From: Bog-532 sp963830385
GTDB taxonomy: Bacteria; Actinomycetota; Actinomycetes; Streptosporangiales; Streptosporangiaceae
Assembly: GCA_963830385.1 (NCBI GenBank)
Contig: CAWHMD010000004.1
Span: forward strand, 558,001 to 622,000
Length of the DNA: 64,000 nucleotides
Direction: 5' to 3'
Shown here piece after piece: positions 60,562 through 64,000 of this stretch (the first letter of the stretch is position 1; every line of letters starts with the position of its first letter). The translations under genes and the position numbers were made by a program. Below the pieces are notes generated by a model, which was given only the letters and a program-made list of their open reading frames with translations, did no database searches and was not told where the DNA came from.

Positions 60562-61378
60562 GCTGTCGCCCATTTCGCCGTGGATGTCATCGACGCCGGC
60601 GCTCACAGACGCGAGGCACGCTGGAATTGGACGTGGAAGAGGCGCTGGGCAGGCGTGGCCTGCTGGAAGCGACGGTGCTGGCGTCTGCGATGGCCCGCAG
60701 GTCGGTGTCGGCCGCCGAGCATCCGGTCCGCGACATCGGGCGGCAGCTCTTTGAGGCGTTGTTCACGGGGTCGATATACGGCGTCTACCGGGCAAGTCTG
60801 GGAGTGGCGCAGCAGCGGGGCACACGGCTGCGGGTGGTGTTGCGGCTGGCTGCCCCGGAACTGGCCGCACTGCCATGGGAGATGTTGTTCGATCCGGAGA
60901 CCGAGACTTACCTGTGCCGGCATGAACCGCTGCTGCGCCACGTCCCCGCCCCGTACACCCCGGATCCGCTCGAAGTTCGTGATCCGCTGAGGATCCTCGG
61001 CCTGGTCTCATCCCCGCGCGGCATGTCCTCACTTGACGTGGTCGCTGAGAAACGCCAGCTCGCCGACCCGGCCGCTGAAGGGCTGGTTGAAGTGACCTGG
61101 GTCGCGGAAGCGACCTGGGCGCAGGTTCATGCCCGGCTCCTGGCCGGGGAGTGGCATGTGCTGCATTTCGTCGGGCACGGCGGCTATGACACCATCTCCG
61201 ATGGTGGGATCCTGGCTCTTGTCGGTGCGGACGGCAGGGCAGACCTTGTCGCTGCCAGGCGGCTGGCTGACCTACTGGGCGAGGCGCGGCCTTCCCCCCG
61301 GCTGGTCGTTCTGAACTCGTGCTCCTCAGGAGAGTCCGGGGCCACCCGACCTGTTCTCCGGCACAGCCGCCACACTAG
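60562..61378 (+). pseudogene. CHAT-domain protein, N-terminal part, interrupted by IS982
   Basis: The frame LELDVEEALGRRGLLEATVL, LRVVLRLAAPELAALPWEML, EPLLRHVPAPYTPDPLEVRD, VHARLLAGEWHVLHFVGHGG (catalytic His) and LVVLNSCSSGESGA (catalytic Cys) is a caspase-like CHAT protease domain. The start (FAVDVIDAGAH, near 60562) is in another frame, and another shift occurs after the Cys motif: DLFSGTAATL continues in the next frame up to the CTAG target duplication at 61375-61378. The protein continues after the insertion at 62363. Confidence 0.85.
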
Positions 61379-62362
61379 ATGGCCTATTCCAAGGGATGGC
61401 TGCGGAGATGAGGCGAGGGTGGCCAAGATCCGTTTGTGACGACAGACATGGACACCCTCGCTACCGCACTGTATGTGAGAACCGACGACCTGCTGAAGGA
61501 ATCCCCGCACCTAGCACCGGAGCGGCCTGCCGTGAGCATCTTTCCGCAGCTCAGTGACGCGGAACTGGTGACGCTTGCGGTGCTGCAGGCGCTGCTCGGC
61601 TTCACCTCGGAGGCCCGCTGGATCCGGTTCGCGCACGCGAGCCTGCGGCATCTGTTTCCATACATCCCGCATCAGCCCGGCTACAACAAGCGGCTGCGCG
61701 CCGCAGCCGGGCTGATGCTGCACTGCACCCGCATCCTGGCGGCGAGCACGTCGCTGTGGGCAGACGACGTCTGGGTAGTGGACTCCACCCCGGTTGAATG
61801 CGGCCGTTCCCGGGAGACCGCAAAACGTTCTGACCTGGCCGGGTGGGCCGAGTACGGCTACTGCGCCAGCCACTCCCGCTACTTCTGGGGATTGCGGCTG
61901 CACCTGGTCTGCACACTGCACGGCCTGCCCGTCGCGTTCGCCCTGACCGGGGCCAAGGCCGACGAACGGCAGGTCCTGCTCGACATCCTGGCTGATGAGA
62001 CCCTGCAGGGCCGGGCCGGCCAGATCATCATCGGCGACAAGAACTACTACGGCCGCGGCTTCGAGGCAGAACTCGCCGCGGCACGGCTGGTCCTGCTGCG
62101 CCCGGCCCGCAAGGGCGAGCCGGGCCGGGCCGGAACGCAGTTCTTCAAACCGCTGCGCCAGGTCATCGAGTCCATCAACGAAACCCTCAAGGGCCAGCTC
62201 GACCTCGAGCGGCACGGCGGTCATACCCCTGCCGGGGTAACAGCCCGCGTCCTGCAGCGAATCCTCGCCCTGACCGCCGTGATCTGGCACAACGACGCCA
62301 CAGGCCAGCCCGTCATGCGCTCACTAGTCGCGTACGACCACTGACGCCTTGGAATAGATCAT
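61379..62362 (+). mobile_element. IS982-family insertion sequence in a CHAT gene
   Basis: Terminal inverted repeats of 16 bases with two mismatches: ATGGCCTATTCCAAGG (61379-61394) against ATGATCTATTCCAAGG on the other strand at 62347-62362. Flanking direct repeat CTAG at 61375-61378 and 62363-62366. Removing the element and one CTAG restores the coding sequence A-T-L-V-G-S-G-I-N of the CHAT protein. Confidence 0.88.
61436..62344 (+). CDS. IS982-family transposase
   Basis: 302 residues from a GTG at 61436. LSDAELVTLAVLQALLGFTS, LPYIP-type region YIPHQPGYNKRLRAAAGLML, catalytic Asp WVVDSTPVECGRSRETAKRS, YCASHSRYFWGLRLHLVCTL, second Asp IIIGDKNYYGRG, Glu IESINETLKGQLDLERHGG. Complete and likely active. 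It is in the same orientation as the disrupted CHAT gene. Confidence 0.92.
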   Translation: MTTDMDTLATALYVRTDDLLKESPHLAPERPAVSIFPQLSDAELVTLAVLQALLGFTSEARWIRFAHASLRHLFPYIPHQPGYNKRLRAAAGLMLHCTRILAASTSLWADDVWVVDSTPVECGRSRETAKRSDLAGWAEYGYCASHSRYFWGLRLHLVCTLHGLPVAFALTGAKADERQVLLDILADETLQGRAGQIIIGDKNYYGRGFEAELAAARLVLLRPARKGEPGRAGTQFFKPLRQVIESINETLKGQLDLERHGGHTPAGVTARVLQRILALTAVIWHNDATGQPVMRSLVAYDH

Positions 62363-62850
62363 CTAGTCGGGAGCGGGATCAACGCGGTAGCGGCGATGCA
62401 GTTCGCCATCAGTGACGCCGCAGCGATCGCGTTCGCCCGCGGTTTTTACACGGCGATCCGCATGGGCGGAGCGTGGACGAGGCCGCGCGCAGTGGCCGGA
62501 TCGCCATCCTTGGCGTTCCCCGCAGCCTGGAATGGGTCACCCCGGTCCTCTACGTACGAGGCGAAGCCACTCAGCTGTTCACCTTCGCTGACCCGCCAGA
62601 CACGAGCCGAGAGCGCCCAGCCAGGCCGGAAATTTGAACCGCACTGCTCACGATGTGGCGTTCAGCCCGGACGGAACCTGGATCGCCACCGTCAGCCGCG
62701 ACAAAACCGCCAGGATCTGGGACGCGGCCAGTGGCCAGCAGCTGCAGGAGATCCCTCACGAAGGGGAGGTTTTCAATGTGGCGTTTAGCCCGGACGGCAC
62801 CCGCCTCGCCACCACCACTCTGAACCAGCTCCGGATCTCGTTTTGTAACC
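62363..62850 (+). pseudogene. CHAT-WD40 protein, C-terminal part after the IS982 element
   Basis: Continues with SGINAVAAMQFAISDAAAIA and FARGFYTAI, shifts frame near 62460 to VDEAARSGRIAILGVPRSLE, WVTPVLYVRGEATQLFTFAD, then begins WD40 propeller repeats in a further frame: AHDVAFSPDGTWIATVSRDK, TARIWDAASGQQL, VAFSPDGTRLATT. The propeller ends after about two blades, so the 3' end is lost too. The intact relative would be a CHAT protease with a WD40 sensor. Confidence 0.8.
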
Positions 62851-62994
62851 TGCTGAGCGATGTGTCACTAGCAGGCAACTGTCGGGCCGGAGAGGCGTCG
62901 AGGAAACCTGTTGAACCAGATCAACCCGATCTGAGCGCCTACTCTGATCACCGCCCACTCTCCACAGACCGCCCCGAACGAATGCCTCTTTGTG

Positions 62995-64000
62995 TCAAGG
63001 GGCAGTTCCGGGCGCAGGGGTCGTAGGCTGGGGCCGAGGCCCGGGAGTGGCTTGCCCGAAGAGCCGGTTGCTGGGGTGTGATCCGGCCGCGCTGGTTGCA
63101 GAGTCGTTCCCCTGTTGCCCTCCCGGGTCCCTGACCTGGCCTGCTGCCCGCCTGGCGTCGGTGCGGAGGCGGGTGAAGACAGCGTCGCTGATCTGCCGCT
63201 TGAGCGAGCGCAGCGCCTCGCGGTGGGTTTTCCCTTCGGCGAGCTTCTTGTCGTAGTAGGCGCGGCCTTCGCTGTGCGGCTGGCGGACCTGGGTGACGGC
63301 GGCCATGTGGATGGCGTGGTTGACCCGGCGGTTCCCGCGGCGCGACAGCCGGTTGACCTTCCGCTTCCCCGAGGCCACCTCGATCGGCGCGGTCCCGTTG
63401 TAGGCGGCGAAGCGGTCGCGGTCTTTGAAGCGGGACACGTCGCGGACCTCGCCGATCACGGTGGCGGCGATGACCGGGCCGGCCCCGAACAGGCCGGTCA
63501 GGCTGGTCCCGCTGGCCCTGACGGCCGCGTCCAGCTTCTTCCTGGTCTCGCGCAGCTGGGCATCGATGCGGCGCAGGTCCTCGATGAGGGCCGCGGCCAG
63601 CTCCCAGCGGGCGGCCGCGACGGCGTCCGGCGGCCGGCGGCGTGACCGAGCCAAGCAGGCGGGCGGCGTGAGCTGCGATGATCTTCTTCGGGACGCCGCC
63701 GGGAACCAGCTCGCAGAGCACCGCGTGCAGCCGGCAGACCACCTGCGTGCGGCTGCTGGCCAGGTCACGCCGGCGCTTGGACCAGACCTTCAGCACTGCG
63801 GCGTGGTCATCGGGCCGGGCTTCCCGGACGCCAGGCGAGCGCAGCGCGGCCACCGCGACCGACCGGGCGTCGTTCGGGTCGTTCTTGTTCACGTTCCCGG
63901 TGGCCAGCAGCCGCACCCGGGCGCCCAGCTTGGGCTGCACGTCCAGGACCCGCTCACCCGCCGACAGCAGCTGCTGGGCCAGCAGGTGCCCCAGGCCGCC
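62995..64000 (-). pseudogene. IS110-family transposase, frameshifted and cut by window edge
   Basis: The frame open to the right edge includes LLSAGERVLDVQPKLGARVR, TGNVNKNDPNDARSVAVAAL (DEDD Asp pair) and KRRRDLASSRTQVVCRLHAV; the frame to 62995 continues ELAAALIEDLRRIDAQLRET, LTGLFGAGPVIAATVIGEVR, RFAAYNGTAPIEVASGKRKV, LSRRGNRRVNHAIHMAAVTQ (serine region). They are joined at a 7-base tandem duplication CCGGCGG CCGGCGG (63627-63640), which shifts the frame. The N-terminus lies beyond base 64000. Confidence 0.85.

Noticed and set aside
1..64000. CRISPR array
   Set aside because: No regularly spaced repeat-spacer series seen on either strand; the periodic heptamers at 4850 and 7411 have 11-bp periods and fit SARP sites.
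1..64000. Complete tRNA or rRNA genes
   Set aside because: Only a 3' tRNA fragment at 34501-34547 was found; no full cloverleaf or rRNA sequence recognised.

Overview
The window reads as chromosomal DNA of a high-GC, mycelial-type actinobacterium. Evidence: very high GC with GTG/TTG starts, an Lsr2 nucleoid protein, a SARP regulator, a LuxR/LAL regulator, an XRE plus DUF397 pair, a DUF2637 transfer protein and an AICE-like integrative conjugative element. Much of it is accessory DNA: at least five insertion sequences with definable ends or partners, several nested insertions and many frameshifted genes.

Layout. 1-10.8 kb: a cut-off molybdopterin oxidoreductase, a degraded cytochrome oxidase subunit I gene (ctaD), a ferritin-like protein, a DUF1622 membrane pair, a SARP-ATPase-PAS regulator, then DUF4331, RidA, an alpha/beta hydrolase and a VOC protein. 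The same three-copy heptamer repeat lies upstream of both the DUF1622 pair and the DUF4331-RidA unit, which suggests one local SARP regulon. 11-16 kb: transposon wreckage. Tn7-like TnsA/TnsB remnants lie beside an IS21-type istB pseudogene that is split by an IS110-family element, followed by an ISNCY/IS1182-type element. 16-25.4 kb: twelve minus-strand genes, nearly all joined by 4-nt start/stop overlaps, form a conjugative element (two small leader proteins, DUF2637 membrane protein, VirD4/TraG-like coupling ATPase, DUF4913-like protein, primase/polymerase, HTH and AbrB proteins, tyrosine integrase). A divergent GntR regulator controls it, and palindromic sites lie between.

25.4-34.5 kb: an Lsr2 remnant, a complete IS3 element, and a LAL regulator divergent from an alkylsulfatase and a SulP transporter (a sulfate-ester use unit). 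34.5-45.6 kb: a tRNA 3' fragment, then a visibly lower-GC stretch with an HNH endonuclease, Lsr2, a PfkB kinase, a broken M20 peptidase, a Nudix hydrolase, a membrane-anchored protein and a KAP-family P-loop NTPase, then a HAD hydrolase. 46-51.6 kb: a very unusual STAND ATPase-TPR-ADP-ribosylglycohydrolase fusion behind DUF397 and XRE genes, with divergent HATPase and BlaI-type genes.

51.8-64 kb: a Tn554-like recombinase trio (first gene frameshifted), a pentapeptide-repeat membrane protein, an IS701 element with perfect ends that encloses a MazF-like gene, a MarR/NAD(P)-oxidoreductase unit with clear operators, a CHAT-WD40 gene cut by an IS982 element, and a frameshifted IS110 transposase running off the right edge.

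The most promising leads are the STAND-TPR-ARH fusion operon, the SARP repeat pair, the IS110 insertion with candidate guide segments matching both target halves, and the IS701 element with a toxin-like passenger.
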